A stretch of 57,793 bases of DNA, from NCBI GenBank assembly GCA_028277985.1, contig JANQFG010000055.1, forward strand, positions 1 through 57,793, written 5' to 3'. This DNA comes from a bacterium. Its GTDB lineage: Bacteria; Desulfobacterota; DSWW01. The notes below the pieces were generated by a model. It made no database searches and was not told the DNA's origin. It was given only the letters and a program-made list of their open reading frames with translations. Below, one piece after another: positions 7,413 through 15,746 of this stretch. The position numbers and the translations under genes are program-made. Each line of letters begins with the position of its first letter. The stretch's first letter is position 1.

Positions 7413-8390
7413 ATGAAGCTCAAGAAGAAGGACCTGGTCAAGCTCTACAGGAATCTGGTGCGGGCCCGCAAGTTCGATCAGGCCTCCATCCGGATGCTGG
7501 GTGAAGGCAAGTTCACGTCTTTTTTCCACTCCGCCTACGGGGGTGAGGCTCCGGGTGTGGGGGGTGCCACATGCCTCAGGAAGGACGACTACATTTACGT
7601 CCACCATCGTGGCCACGGGCTACCGCACGCCGCCGGAAAAGGTGCCGAGTTGGTCCCCTTGATGGCCGAGCACTGCGGCAAGGTTACCGGTTCGTGCAAG
7701 GGAATCACCGGATTCCATGCTTGTGATCCGGAAAACGGTATCTTCGGTGCCGGAGGCACGATCGGCTCCGCTTTCCCGGTTTCGGTCGGATGGGGGCTTG
7801 CAGCGAAGAAGGCGGGCAAGGGGCAGGTCGTTCTCTGTTGCTTTGGTGACAGCTCCGCCGGGCGTGGCACCATGCACGAGGCGATGAACATGGCGATGAA
7901 CTGGAAGCTTCCCATCATCTGGTTCTGTGAAAACAACGGCATGGGCCAGTTCGTGCCGATCAAGGACGCCTTCCCCATGGAAGATATCGCGAGCATGGCC
8001 GGGGCCTACGGCATGCCGGGCGTGGTCGTGGACGGCCAGGACGTGGTGGCCGTGGCCGAGGCAGTCATGGTGGCGGTGGAAAGGGCCAGGAAGGGCAAGG
8101 GCCCCTCCATGGTAGAGTGCAAGTGTCTTCGGTTCCGTTCCCACGTAGAAGGGGCGCCGGACTGGATGCACGGCGAGATCCGCTCGCCCGAAGAGGTCGA
8201 GAAGATGAAGAAGAGGGATCCGGTCGTGCTGTTCCAGAAGAAGCTGCTCAAGCAGGACATCCTGACCAAGAAGGAGATGGAGAAGATCGACAAGGAGATC
8301 GATGCCGAGGTCGAGGCAATGGAGAAGCACTGCGAAGAGAGCCCCTATCCGGAACCATCCATCCTGGAGAATGCCCTGTACGCGGACTAG
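7413..8390 (+). CDS. acoA: Thiamine-diphosphate dehydrogenase E1 alpha (acetoin dehydrogenase type)
   Basis: A 325-residue E1 alpha subunit of the 2-oxoacid/acetoin dehydrogenase family. The thiamine diphosphate motif runs from GDSSAGRG (145-152) to FCENN (171-175); the usual third Gly of GDG is Ser here. HHRGHG (64-69) and GIFGAGGTIGSAFP (109-122) are further family landmarks. The ATG at 7413 follows GGGAGGG. The gene is followed by E1 beta (21 nt) and E2, and an AcoX-like gene lies 10 kb downstream, which favours acetoin over pyruvate as substrate. A branched-chain 2-oxoacid or pyruvate E1 remains possible, so the symbol is tentative. Confidence 0.8.
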   Translation: MKLKKKDLVKLYRNLVRARKFDQASIRMLGEGKFTSFFHSAYGGEAPGVGGATCLRKDDYIYVHHRGHGLPHAAGKGAELVPLMAEHCGKVTGSCKGITGFHACDPENGIFGAGGTIGSAFPVSVGWGLAAKKAGKGQVVLCCFGDSSAGRGTMHEAMNMAMNWKLPIIWFCENNGMGQFVPIKDAFPMEDIASMAGAYGMPGVVVDGQDVVAVAEAVMVAVERARKGKGPSMVECKCLRFRSHVEGAPDWMHGEIRSPEEVEKMKKRDPVVLFQKKLLKQDILTKKEMEKIDKEIDAEVEAMEKHCEESPYPEPSILENALYAD

Positions 8391-8411
8391 GATTCGAGAG
8401 GAGACCTTGCG

Positions 8412-9422
8412 ATGAGAGAGCTACTTTACCTACAGGCAATAAACGAGGCACTGGCGGAGGAGATGAAGCGGGACGACTCCGTATTCATCATTGGAGAGAG
8501 CGTTCAGGGATCGACCTTCAACACGACCGTGGGACTCGTCCAGCAGTTCGGCGAGGACAGGGTCATGGATGCTCCGATTGCCGAGAACGGAATTGCAGGT
8601 GCGGCGGTGGGTGCCGCCATGGCCGGGTATCGGCCGGTTGCGGACCTGATGTTCGGTGATTTCATCTATTGCTGCATGGACGAGGTTCTGCTCAAGGCGG
8701 CCCAATGGCACATGCTACACGCCGAGAAGGTGAATGTGCCCCTCGTGTTCAAGGCCGCGATCGGAGGCTATTCCGGCCTGTGCAACGAGCATTCCCGGTG
8801 CCCCGAGGCCGTGGTGCTTCACCACCCGGGACTGAAGCTGGTGTTGCCCTCCGACCCGTACGATGCGAAGGGGCTTCTCAAGACGGCGATCCGTGACGAC
8901 AACCCGGTCTGCTACTTCTACCACAAGCAGCTACTGCCCGCGATGGGTGAGGTGCCCGAGGAAGAATATTTGATTCCCTTCGGCGTAGCGGATGTGAAGC
9001 GAGAGGGCACCGATGTGACCGTGGTCGCGACCTCCTTCCAGGTCAGCCTGGCCCTCGGTGTGGCCGCCGAGCTGGAAGGCAAGGTGAGCGTCGAGGTGAT
9101 CGACCCGCGTACCCTGGAGCCGCTCGACATGGACACGATCATCAAGTCGGTCGAGAAGACCGGTCGCGCGATCATTGTGGACGAGGACACGTTGAGATGC
9201 GGCATCGGGGCGGAAATCGGAATGCAGATCGTGGAGAACGCCTTTGACTCCCTCGATGCGCCGGTCAAGAGGCTGGGCGGAGCGAACATGCCGATACCGG
9301 GGGGCATCCTGGAGAAGAGTGTCCTGCCTCAGCCGCAGGATCTGGCGAATGCAATTACGGACCTCGTAGGGGCGGAACGCGTCGAACTCGAGGTGCAAAC
9401 AGCGGGCATGAAACTTCTTTAG
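8412..9422 (+). CDS. acoB: Thiamine-diphosphate dehydrogenase E1 beta (acetoin dehydrogenase type)
   Basis: A 336-residue E1 beta subunit that forms an alpha2beta2 tetramer with the preceding product. It begins RELLYLQAINEALAEEMKRD and has the thiamine-activating Glu at residue 58 in APIAENGIAGAAVGAAMAG. LPSDPYDAKGLLKTAIRDDN is the conserved stretch of the transketolase middle domain. The C-terminal transketolase domain is complete (EKTGRAIIVDEDTLRCGIG). Its ATG lies 21 nt after the E1 alpha stop with GAGGAGA upstream, and E2 starts 15 nt after its stop, so translation is probably coupled. Substrate is inferred from the neighbouring aco-type genes, not from this subunit. Confidence 0.85.
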   Translation: MRELLYLQAINEALAEEMKRDDSVFIIGESVQGSTFNTTVGLVQQFGEDRVMDAPIAENGIAGAAVGAAMAGYRPVADLMFGDFIYCCMDEVLLKAAQWHMLHAEKVNVPLVFKAAIGGYSGLCNEHSRCPEAVVLHHPGLKLVLPSDPYDAKGLLKTAIRDDNPVCYFYHKQLLPAMGEVPEEEYLIPFGVADVKREGTDVTVVATSFQVSLALGVAAELEGKVSVEVIDPRTLEPLDMDTIIKSVEKTGRAIIVDEDTLRCGIGAEIGMQIVENAFDSLDAPVKRLGGANMPIPGGILEKSVLPQPQDLANAITDLVGAERVELEVQTAGMKLL

Positions 9423-9437
9423 AGCGAGGTCCCATCG

Positions 9438-10712
9438 ATGGCGAGAGACATAGCAATCCCGAAGCTTGGCATGACCATGAAAGAGGCCAAGGTGGTGGCC
9501 TGGATGTTCAACGAGGGCGACCGGGTCGAACAGGGCCGGATCGTCATGCAGGTCGAGACGGCGAAAGTAACCCACGACGTGGAGGCACAGGACACCGGGT
9601 TCCTGCACATCCTGGTCCCTCCCGGCGAGACCCATCCCGTAGGGCATGCAGTCGGTCAGATTGCCGACTCGGAAGAAGAGCTGGCCGAACTGCAGGCACA
9701 GACACCGGCCCCTGACGTGACGGCGGCAGCTCCTGTGGAGACTTCTGCAGAGCCGGCCGCACCTGCGGCCGCGGCTGCACCGGCTGCCGGGCCGCCGGGC
9801 AAGGTCAAGATTTCTCCACTGGCCAAGCGGCTGGCCCAGGAGCACAACCTGGACTACACAACAGTGGCCGGTAGCGGACCGAACGGACGCATCGTAAAGG
9901 AAGACATCGAAAAGGCCCTGGCCGCAGGCCCGGCAGCTGCCGCGCCGGTTGCCGCTGCAGCAGAGGCGTGGACCGGAGAAGTGATCGACGGGAAGCGGGT
10001 CAAGACGGCTATGCCCCTTCAGGGAATGCGCAAGGCGATCTCGGACCACATGGTGGCGAGCCTCCAGGTAGCTGCGCAGCTCACCACGATGACCGAGTTC
10101 GACATGACCGAGATCATCAAGCTGCGTAAATTGCTCGTTGCACGGGAGGAAAAGCTGGGCTTCCGGGTCTCCTATACGGATCTGCTCGTCTATCTCATCG
10201 CCAAGGCCCTGAAGGCGGTGCCTGTCATGAACTCGAGCCTCATCGACGGACGTGTCGTACTGTGGGAAGACGTGCACGTGGGCGTGGCCGTTGCCCTTCA
10301 GATCTCCGAGTTCGAGAGCGGACTCATCGTCCCGGTGGTGAAGAATGCGGACCAGAAGTCCCTGGCCGAGATCAACCAGGCCGTTGCGTCCGTGGTGAAA
10401 AAAGCCCGGGAGGGGACCGTCGTCCCGGACGACGTCACAGGCTCCACCTTTACCCTGACCAACACGGGCACCTTCGGTAACATTTATGCCCACGGGACGC
10501 CGATTATCAACCAGCCCGAGTCCGCGATCCTCCAGACCGGCTCGATCGTCGAACGACCCGCTGTGGTGGAGGGCCAAGTAGTGCCCCGGCCGCTCATGCC
10601 TGCGAGCCTTACCTTTGATCACCGGGTCCTGGACGGCGCACCCGCATCCGCGTTCATTGCAGAGCTGAAAGACCTGATCGAGAACCCTGCCATCTTGATC
10701 CTGTCCGAATGA
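9438..10712 (+). CDS. acoC: Dihydrolipoamide acyltransferase E2
   Basis: A 424-residue E2 core of the same complex. Residues 1-80 are a single lipoyl domain with the lipoylated Lys at 43 in QVETAKVTHDV. An Ala/Pro-rich swinging linker follows at about 90-115. The peripheral-subunit (E3/E1-binding) domain, about 118-155, is KISPLAKRLAQEHNLDYTTV, then GPNGRIVKEDIEKAL, followed by a second Ala-rich linker. The catalytic domain ends with FDHRVLDGAPASAF, giving H395 and D399 as the active-site pair. Unlike some AcoC proteins it is a true multidomain E2, not an alpha/beta-hydrolase fusion. No E3 gene is nearby, so E3 must be shared with another complex. Confidence 0.88.
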   Translation: MARDIAIPKLGMTMKEAKVVAWMFNEGDRVEQGRIVMQVETAKVTHDVEAQDTGFLHILVPPGETHPVGHAVGQIADSEEELAELQAQTPAPDVTAAAPVETSAEPAAPAAAAAPAAGPPGKVKISPLAKRLAQEHNLDYTTVAGSGPNGRIVKEDIEKALAAGPAAAAPVAAAAEAWTGEVIDGKRVKTAMPLQGMRKAISDHMVASLQVAAQLTTMTEFDMTEIIKLRKLLVAREEKLGFRVSYTDLLVYLIAKALKAVPVMNSSLIDGRVVLWEDVHVGVAVALQISEFESGLIVPVVKNADQKSLAEINQAVASVVKKAREGTVVPDDVTGSTFTLTNTGTFGNIYAHGTPIINQPESAILQTGSIVERPAVVEGQVVPRPLMPASLTFDHRVLDGAPASAFIAELKDLIENPAILILSE

Positions 10713-10750
10713 GGACACTCGCGCGCAGGAAGCTTTAAGGAGAATAAACT

Positions 10751-11113
10751 ATGGCAAGAAAGCGCTTCATCGTAGAGCTTGGGACCGGGGCGGATCTGCA
10801 CGGAGAGGATGTGACCGAGGCGGCGTGCCGTGCGGTCAAAGACGCGATCTCGAGCAACTGCCTCTGTGGGCTCCTGGAGATCGTGGGCCTCGAGGATCCG
10901 GGCCAGATGGAAGTGGAGGTCCTGGTGGGCACACCGAAGCCCGAGGAAGTGGATGTGGACCTGGTCAAGACCATGCTGCCCTTCGGAAAGGTGAGTGTCA
11001 CCTCCGTGGCCGGCGGCCTGATGGCTCAAGGTTTGTGCGTTCCGCAGATTGCGCCTGATTGCGATCAGATCATGATGGCAAACGCTGCAGTGACCGTCTT
11101 CGTCAACAAATAG
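10751..11113 (+). CDS. Lin0512 family conserved protein
   Basis: A 120-residue cytoplasmic protein matching the Lin0512 family: RFIVELGTGADLHGEDVTEA at the start, NCLCGLLEIVGL in the middle, and a C-terminal half (FGKVSVTSVAGGLMAQGLCV) typical of the group. The function is unknown. Many members occur near dehydrogenase or acetoin/butanediol-type genes, and here it is the fourth gene of the E1-E1-E2 operon, 38 nt after E2 with AAGGAG before its ATG. A role as an accessory or assembly factor for the complex is inference. Confidence 0.8.
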   Translation: MARKRFIVELGTGADLHGEDVTEAACRAVKDAISSNCLCGLLEIVGLEDPGQMEVEVLVGTPKPEEVDVDLVKTMLPFGKVSVTSVAGGLMAQGLCVPQIAPDCDQIMMANAAVTVFVNK

Positions 11114-11165
11114 AAGCGCCGCAGGGCGATTTCTCCCGGGTCGTATCCCTGAATGCGAGGGAAGG

Positions 11166-11594
11166 ATGGGTGGCGAGTACCCTGACCAGCCCCGGCTGGC
11201 CGTGGGCGGTGTGGTGATCAAGGACGACAAGGTCCTGCTCGTCCGCCGCGGAAAACCGCCCGCCTACGGAGAGTGGGCCATCCCGGGGGGGAGTGTGGAA
11301 CTGGGAGAAACGCTCAAAGAGGCGGTCGAGCGGGAGCTTCAAGAGGAGACAGGGGTGACCGTCAGGGCCGGCGAGATCTGCCATGTCTTCGATGCGGTGA
11401 AGCGGGGCGACGACGACCGCGTCCAATTCCACTACGTGATCATCGACCTGATGGCCGAATATCTTTCCGGCGAGCCGGTCCCTTCCAGCGACGCTACCGA
11501 AGCTTCCTGGCTGTCCTCCGTGGACCTGGAGAACCGAAGCGTCAACGCGACTACCCTGCAACTTCTCCGGAAACTGGGCTTCATCAAGCCATAA
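11166..11594 (+). CDS. Nudix hydrolase
   Basis: A 142-residue single-domain Nudix protein. The Nudix box begins at GSVELGETLKEAVERELQ and ends EETGV, matching GX5EX7REUXEEXGU, so the catalytic Mg-binding Glu residues are intact. WAIPGG precedes the box. ADP-ribose or another nucleoside diphosphate derivative is the likely substrate class. GAGGGAAGG precedes the ATG. It follows the Lin0512 gene by 52 nt in the same direction and may be the last gene of that operon; it converges on the LRR genes with a 33-nt gap. Confidence 0.88.
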   Translation: MGGEYPDQPRLAVGGVVIKDDKVLLVRRGKPPAYGEWAIPGGSVELGETLKEAVERELQEETGVTVRAGEICHVFDAVKRGDDDRVQFHYVIIDLMAEYLSGEPVPSSDATEASWLSSVDLENRSVNATTLQLLRKLGFIKP

Positions 11595-11627
11595 AACACC
11601 ACGGCCGTTTGTCCGCCATTCCCGCCC

Positions 11628-13493
11628 CTACGGGCAATCGTGATAGACTCTGGCACCTCTGCTTTCCAGCTCGGGGATGTACTCGTTGCATGATGTCGAA
11701 CTGAGAGGGTTATCCTCCAGACTCACCTGATCGTGGATTTCAGGAGTGCTTCCGATCCCGGAGTTCTCCACCAGCGGGTAGATGTCACTGATCTGGTTCT
11801 GATTAAGGAATATATTGTACAGGGCAGTCAGCCCTGCCAGGGAGGTAATATCCATAATCTGGTTGTTGTTGAGGTGGAGATACTGCAGGCCGGTCAGCAC
11901 CGCGACGGGACTTATGTCGCTGATCTGGTTGTCGTCGAGAATGAGCCCAGATAGAGGCGGAAATCCTGCCAGGGCACTGATGTCACTGATCTGGTTGCTT
12001 TCCAGATGCAGATGCCTCAGGGCAGTGATTCCACCCAAGCCGGTGAAGTCGCTGATCTGGTTGTTTCCGAGATCGAGATACGTCAGACTGGCAAATCCAT
12101 CCAAGGCACCGATATCACTGATCTGGTTGTATCCGAGATACAGGTTCCTCAGGTCGGGGAGCCCTTCCAGAGGCGTGAAGTCACTGATCTGGTTGTTTTC
12201 GAGGTAGAGATACAACAGGCTGGTAAGCCCTTCCAGGGCACTGATGTCGGTTATCTCATTGCTGTCGAGTCTGAGTGACGACAGGTCGGTGAGCCCTGCC
12301 AGGGGGGTGATGTCGCTGACCTGGTTGTTGTCGAGGTAGAGAGTCTGCAGGTCGGCAAGTCCATCCAAGTCGCTGATATCGCTGATCTGGTTGTTTTGGA
12401 GATAGAGTCTCCGCAACCCGTTGAGACCGTTCAAGCCACTGACGTCGGTGATCTGGTTGTCTTCGAGGTACAGATTCCTGAGGCTGGTGAGCCCAGAAAA
12501 GGCAGGGATGGCGCTGATCAGGTTATCATTCAGGGAGAGACTCCAAATGCGGCTGAGCCCTGCCAGTGGGCCGATGTCGGTGATTTGGTTGTTCTCAAGC
12601 CAAATCTCGGTCAGGTTCGTGAGGCCCGCCAGGGCACCTATGTCCGTGATCTGGTTGTTTCCGAGATAAAGAACCGTAAGGGAGGTGAGCCCCGTAAGAG
12701 GGGTGACGTCACTGATCTGGTTATTGTGGAGATTGAGGAAAACCAGCCCGGTAAGTCCATTCAGTGCACCAATGGCGGCGATCTGGTTATTCTGAAGCGT
12801 GAGTTCGAACAGGTTCGTGAGGCCTGCAAGGGCACTGACGTCCGTGATCTGGTTGTTTTCAAGCTCGAGATCGCGAAGGTCGGTGAGCCCATCCAAGGCG
12901 CTGATGTCAACGATCTGGTTGTTGTAGAGATAGAGATAGGTCATGCCGGTGAGTCCTGCCAGGGCACTGATGTCAACGATCTGGTTGTATCCGAGATGGA
13001 GTGTGCTCAGGTTCGTGAGACCGGCAAGAGGAGAAATGCTGCTGACGTCGTTGCTATACAGGGAAAGGTCTTCGAGGTTGGTGAGCCCTGCGAGTGGTCC
13101 GATGTCGGTAACCTGGTTGCTCTCGAGCGAAAGCTCGGTCAGGTTCGTGAGTCCTGCCAGGGGTGTGATGTCAGTGATCTGATTGATATGAAGGAGAAGC
13201 CTCTCCAACCCCGTGCAGTACTCCAGTCCACTCAGGTCCGAGATGCCCCGAAACCCGGCGTTCAACTCCGCTAGCCCTTCGAGATCAGAGGAGCAGAGCC
13301 CTTCCGTCCAGCCATAGGGCCAGCCCAGTGCCTGCGCAACCTCTGCACCCATCATGAAATCCGGGAAGACGACCACCACGTCTCCCTCGTCACAGACCGG
13401 ACCCTCGTGTTCCCAGCTTTGCTGTCCAAGCAGAAATATCCCGGAAAGGAGAACAATGCCGATCCACACCTGACCCGTTTTCTTCGAAAACAC
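11628..13493 (-). CDS. Secreted leucine-rich repeat protein, copy 1 (22 repeats of 22 residues)
   Basis: A 621-residue exported protein built almost entirely of SDS22/internalin-like LRRs. After a hydrophobic signal segment (about 9-24) and a cysteine-containing cap (GPVCDEGDVVVVFPDFM), 22 repeats of 22 residues follow without a break, with consensus LxxLxLxxNQIxDIxxLxGLT. A capping segment (SLEDNPLSSTSCNEYIPELE) closes it. The start is GTG at 13493, with GGAGGG ten bases upstream. A paralogue of the same architecture lies directly upstream (61 nt). Such surface LRRs usually bind proteins or carbohydrates; no sorting signal or anchor is visible. The repeat also appears in the DNA as a 66-bp period. 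Confidence 0.9.
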   Translation of the reverse strand: MFSKKTGQVWIGIVLLSGIFLLGQQSWEHEGPVCDEGDVVVVFPDFMMGAEVAQALGWPYGWTEGLCSSDLEGLAELNAGFRGISDLSGLEYCTGLERLLLHINQITDITPLAGLTNLTELSLESNQVTDIGPLAGLTNLEDLSLYSNDVSSISPLAGLTNLSTLHLGYNQIVDISALAGLTGMTYLYLYNNQIVDISALDGLTDLRDLELENNQITDVSALAGLTNLFELTLQNNQIAAIGALNGLTGLVFLNLHNNQISDVTPLTGLTSLTVLYLGNNQITDIGALAGLTNLTEIWLENNQITDIGPLAGLSRIWSLSLNDNLISAIPAFSGLTSLRNLYLEDNQITDVSGLNGLNGLRRLYLQNNQISDISDLDGLADLQTLYLDNNQVSDITPLAGLTDLSSLRLDSNEITDISALEGLTSLLYLYLENNQISDFTPLEGLPDLRNLYLGYNQISDIGALDGFASLTYLDLGNNQISDFTGLGGITALRHLHLESNQISDISALAGFPPLSGLILDDNQISDISPVAVLTGLQYLHLNNNQIMDITSLAGLTALYNIFLNQNQISDIYPLVENSGIGSTPEIHDQVSLEDNPLSSTSCNEYIPELESRGARVYHDCP

Positions 13494-13554
13494 CGGTTCA
13501 GTACCCTCCGCAAAGAATAATCACGAAGCCCGCGTCTATCCCGGAGGCTTTCCG

Positions 13555-15417
13555 CTACGTGCAATCGTGATGGACGGTCGCACCTGTGCTCTCCAGCAGG
13601 GGGATATAGTCGGTGCAGGACGTCGAGCTCAGCGGGTTATCCTCCAGATACACTTGGTCGCAATAGTCCGTGCATCCGATCCCGGAGTTCTCCACCAGCG
13701 GGTAGATGTCGCTGATCTGGTTGTTGTTGAGACGTACACCATGGAGGTTAGTGAGCCCTGCCAGGGAGGTAATGACGGTGATTTGGTTGCTGTTGAGGTG
13801 GAGATGCTGCAGGCTGGTCAGCCCTGCAAGGGCGCTGATGTCACTGATCTGGTTGTCATCCAGGTAGAGTGCTGACAAGGGCGGAAGACCTGCCAGACCA
13901 CTGATGTCGGTGATCTGGTTGTTTTCCAGATGCAGACTCCTCAGAGCAGCGAGTCCACCCAAGCCGGTGAAGTCACTGATCTGGTTGTTTCCGAGATCGA
14001 GATCCGTCAGTTCGGGAAGTCCAACCAAGCTACTGACGTCAGTGACCTGGTTGTATCCGAGGTGAAGCCTCGACAGGTTGGGGAGGCCTGCCAGAGGGGC
14101 GAGCTCGCTGATCTGGTTGTTTTCGAGATAGAGATACAACAGGCTGGTGAGTCCTCCCAGGCCGCTGAGGTCGGCGATCTGGTTGTCTTCGAGATAGAGT
14201 GACGTCAGGTCAGTGAGCCCTGCCAGAGGGGTGATGTCGCTGACCTGGTTGTTCTCGAGCCTAAGAGTCTGCAGGTCGGTGAGTCTATCCAAGTCACTGA
14301 TATCGCTGATCTGGTTGTTCTGGAGATAAAGTGTCCGCAACCTGGGGAGCCCGTCCAAGCCACTGACGTCGCTGATCTGGTTGTCTTCGAGGTACAGATT
14401 ACTGAGGCTGGTAAGCCCTGACAGGGCAGGGATGGCGCTGATCTGGTTCTCATCCAGGGAGAGGTGCCAAATGCGGCTGAGCCCTGCCAGTGGGCCGATG
14501 TCGGCGATCTGGTTGTTCCCGAGCCAAATCTCGGTCAGGTTCGTGAGGCCGGCCAGGGCACCGATGTCCGTGATCTGGTTGTTTGAGAGATAAAGGACCG
14601 CAAGGGAGGTGAGCCCTGCAAGAGGGGTGACGTCACTGATCTGGTTGCCGTAGAGATCGAGGAACACCAGGTTGGTGAGTCCATTCAGGGCACCAATGGC
14701 GGCGATTTGGTTGCTCCCGAGCCTGAGTTCGTTCAGGTTCGTGAGGCCTGCCAACGCACTGACGTCCGTGACCTGGTTGTGGTGAAGCTCGAGAATACGG
14801 AGGTCGGTGAGTCCACCCAAACCGCTGATGTCGGTGATCTGGTTTTGGTAGAGGTCGAGATAAGTCATCCCGGTGAGGCCTGCCAGGGCACCGGTGTCAA
14901 CGATCTGGTTGCGTGCGAGCTGAAGTGTGCTCAGATTCGTGAGACCGGCAAGAGGAGAGATGTTGCTGACGTCGTTCTCATACAGGGAAAGGTCTTCGAG
15001 GTTGGTGAGCCCTGCAAGTGGCCCGATGTCGGTAACCTGGTTGCTGTCGAGCCAAAGCTCGGTCAGGTTCGAGAGGCCGGCCAGGGGGGTGATGTCAGTG
15101 ATCTGGTTGTTGCGAAGGTATAGACCCACCAACCCCGTGCAGTACTCCAATCCTGTGAGGTCCGAGATGCCCGAAAAGCGGGCGCCCAACACCGTCAGCC
15201 CTTCGAGATCAGAGGAGCAGAGCCCTTCCGTCCAGCCATAGGGCCAGCCCAGATCCTCCGCTACCTTGACGTGCAACATGAAATCCGGGAAGACGACCAC
15301 CACGTCCCCCTCGTCACAGACCGGCCCCTCGTGTTCCCAGGTTTGCTGTCCAAGCAGAAACACCCCTGAAAGGAGAACAATGCCGATCCACACTGACCGA
15401 GTACTCTTGCATAACAT
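13555..15417 (-). CDS. Secreted leucine-rich repeat protein, copy 2 (22 repeats of 22 residues)
   Basis: A 620-residue paralogue of the next gene downstream, with the same signal segment (VWIGIVLLSGVFLLGQQ), the same cap (GPVCDEGDVVVVFPDFM), the same 22 repeats and the same C-terminal cap (YLEDNPLSSTSC). Repeats can be paired one to one between the copies (for example repeat 11, RIWHLSLDENQISAI here and RIWSLSLNDNLISAI there), so the gene duplicated as a whole and the register has been kept. Divergence sits mainly in the exposed x positions. The ATG at 15417 follows GAGGGTGAAG. Likely transcribed with copy 1 from the 15418-15746 region. Confidence 0.9.
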   Translation of the reverse strand: MLCKSTRSVWIGIVLLSGVFLLGQQTWEHEGPVCDEGDVVVVFPDFMLHVKVAEDLGWPYGWTEGLCSSDLEGLTVLGARFSGISDLTGLEYCTGLVGLYLRNNQITDITPLAGLSNLTELWLDSNQVTDIGPLAGLTNLEDLSLYENDVSNISPLAGLTNLSTLQLARNQIVDTGALAGLTGMTYLDLYQNQITDISGLGGLTDLRILELHHNQVTDVSALAGLTNLNELRLGSNQIAAIGALNGLTNLVFLDLYGNQISDVTPLAGLTSLAVLYLSNNQITDIGALAGLTNLTEIWLGNNQIADIGPLAGLSRIWHLSLDENQISAIPALSGLTSLSNLYLEDNQISDVSGLDGLPRLRTLYLQNNQISDISDLDRLTDLQTLRLENNQVSDITPLAGLTDLTSLYLEDNQIADLSGLGGLTSLLYLYLENNQISELAPLAGLPNLSRLHLGYNQVTDVSSLVGLPELTDLDLGNNQISDFTGLGGLAALRSLHLENNQITDISGLAGLPPLSALYLDDNQISDISALAGLTSLQHLHLNSNQITVITSLAGLTNLHGVRLNNNQISDIYPLVENSGIGCTDYCDQVYLEDNPLSSTSCTDYIPLLESTGATVHHDCT

Positions 15418-15746
15418 AGCTTCTTCACCCTCTCACGGAAAACCGTAGCTCGTTTGGTCAGACCTCGCCAAGAAAAACCGACTTGCAGCCACTCTATTGC
15501 CACGAGGGTCCGGAAGTCAAGAGAAATTATGATAAATATTAACATGTTATAAGATAGCTCCGGCCCAAATCGGGATTCAAGATCTGTCTTCAATGGGATC
15601 AGGCCCTATGGACGGAAAGAGCCGGACGAGATAGCATTCCATGGGCGCAGCTCGAGTGTTTTCAGAATGGGGCGGACGATGCTATGCTGTCCCGGCGTAG
15701 AGTCGTTCCGACCCTGCAAACACGATGGGTTAAGGGGGAATCAAAC
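15418..15746. other. Divergent intergenic region between LRR genes and alcohol dehydrogenase
   Basis: These 329 nt contain no convincing gene. An AT-rich patch at about 15520-15560 includes the 10-bp palindrome TAACATGTTA (15540-15549) and probably holds regulatory sites for the LRR pair. On the other side, GGGGGAATCAAAC just before 15747 is the ribosome site of the dehydrogenase. I could not pick a convincing promoter on either strand. Confidence 0.5.

Noticed and set aside
8931..10718. 595-codon minus-strand open frame
   Set aside because: Antisense to E1 beta and E2. Its His/Arg/Asp-rich repetitive composition mirrors the Ala-rich E2 linkers.
12396..13274. Repetitive plus-strand frame with recurring VGDLVVFEVE-like units
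   Set aside because: The repeats are the reverse reading of the 66-bp LRR period on the minus strand. The LRR reading has a signal peptide, start, caps and consensus; this one has none.
11700..15150. Regularly spaced short repeats suggesting a CRISPR array
   Set aside because: The period is 66 bp and in frame with LRR codons. Repeats are imperfect and there are no unique spacers or cas genes.
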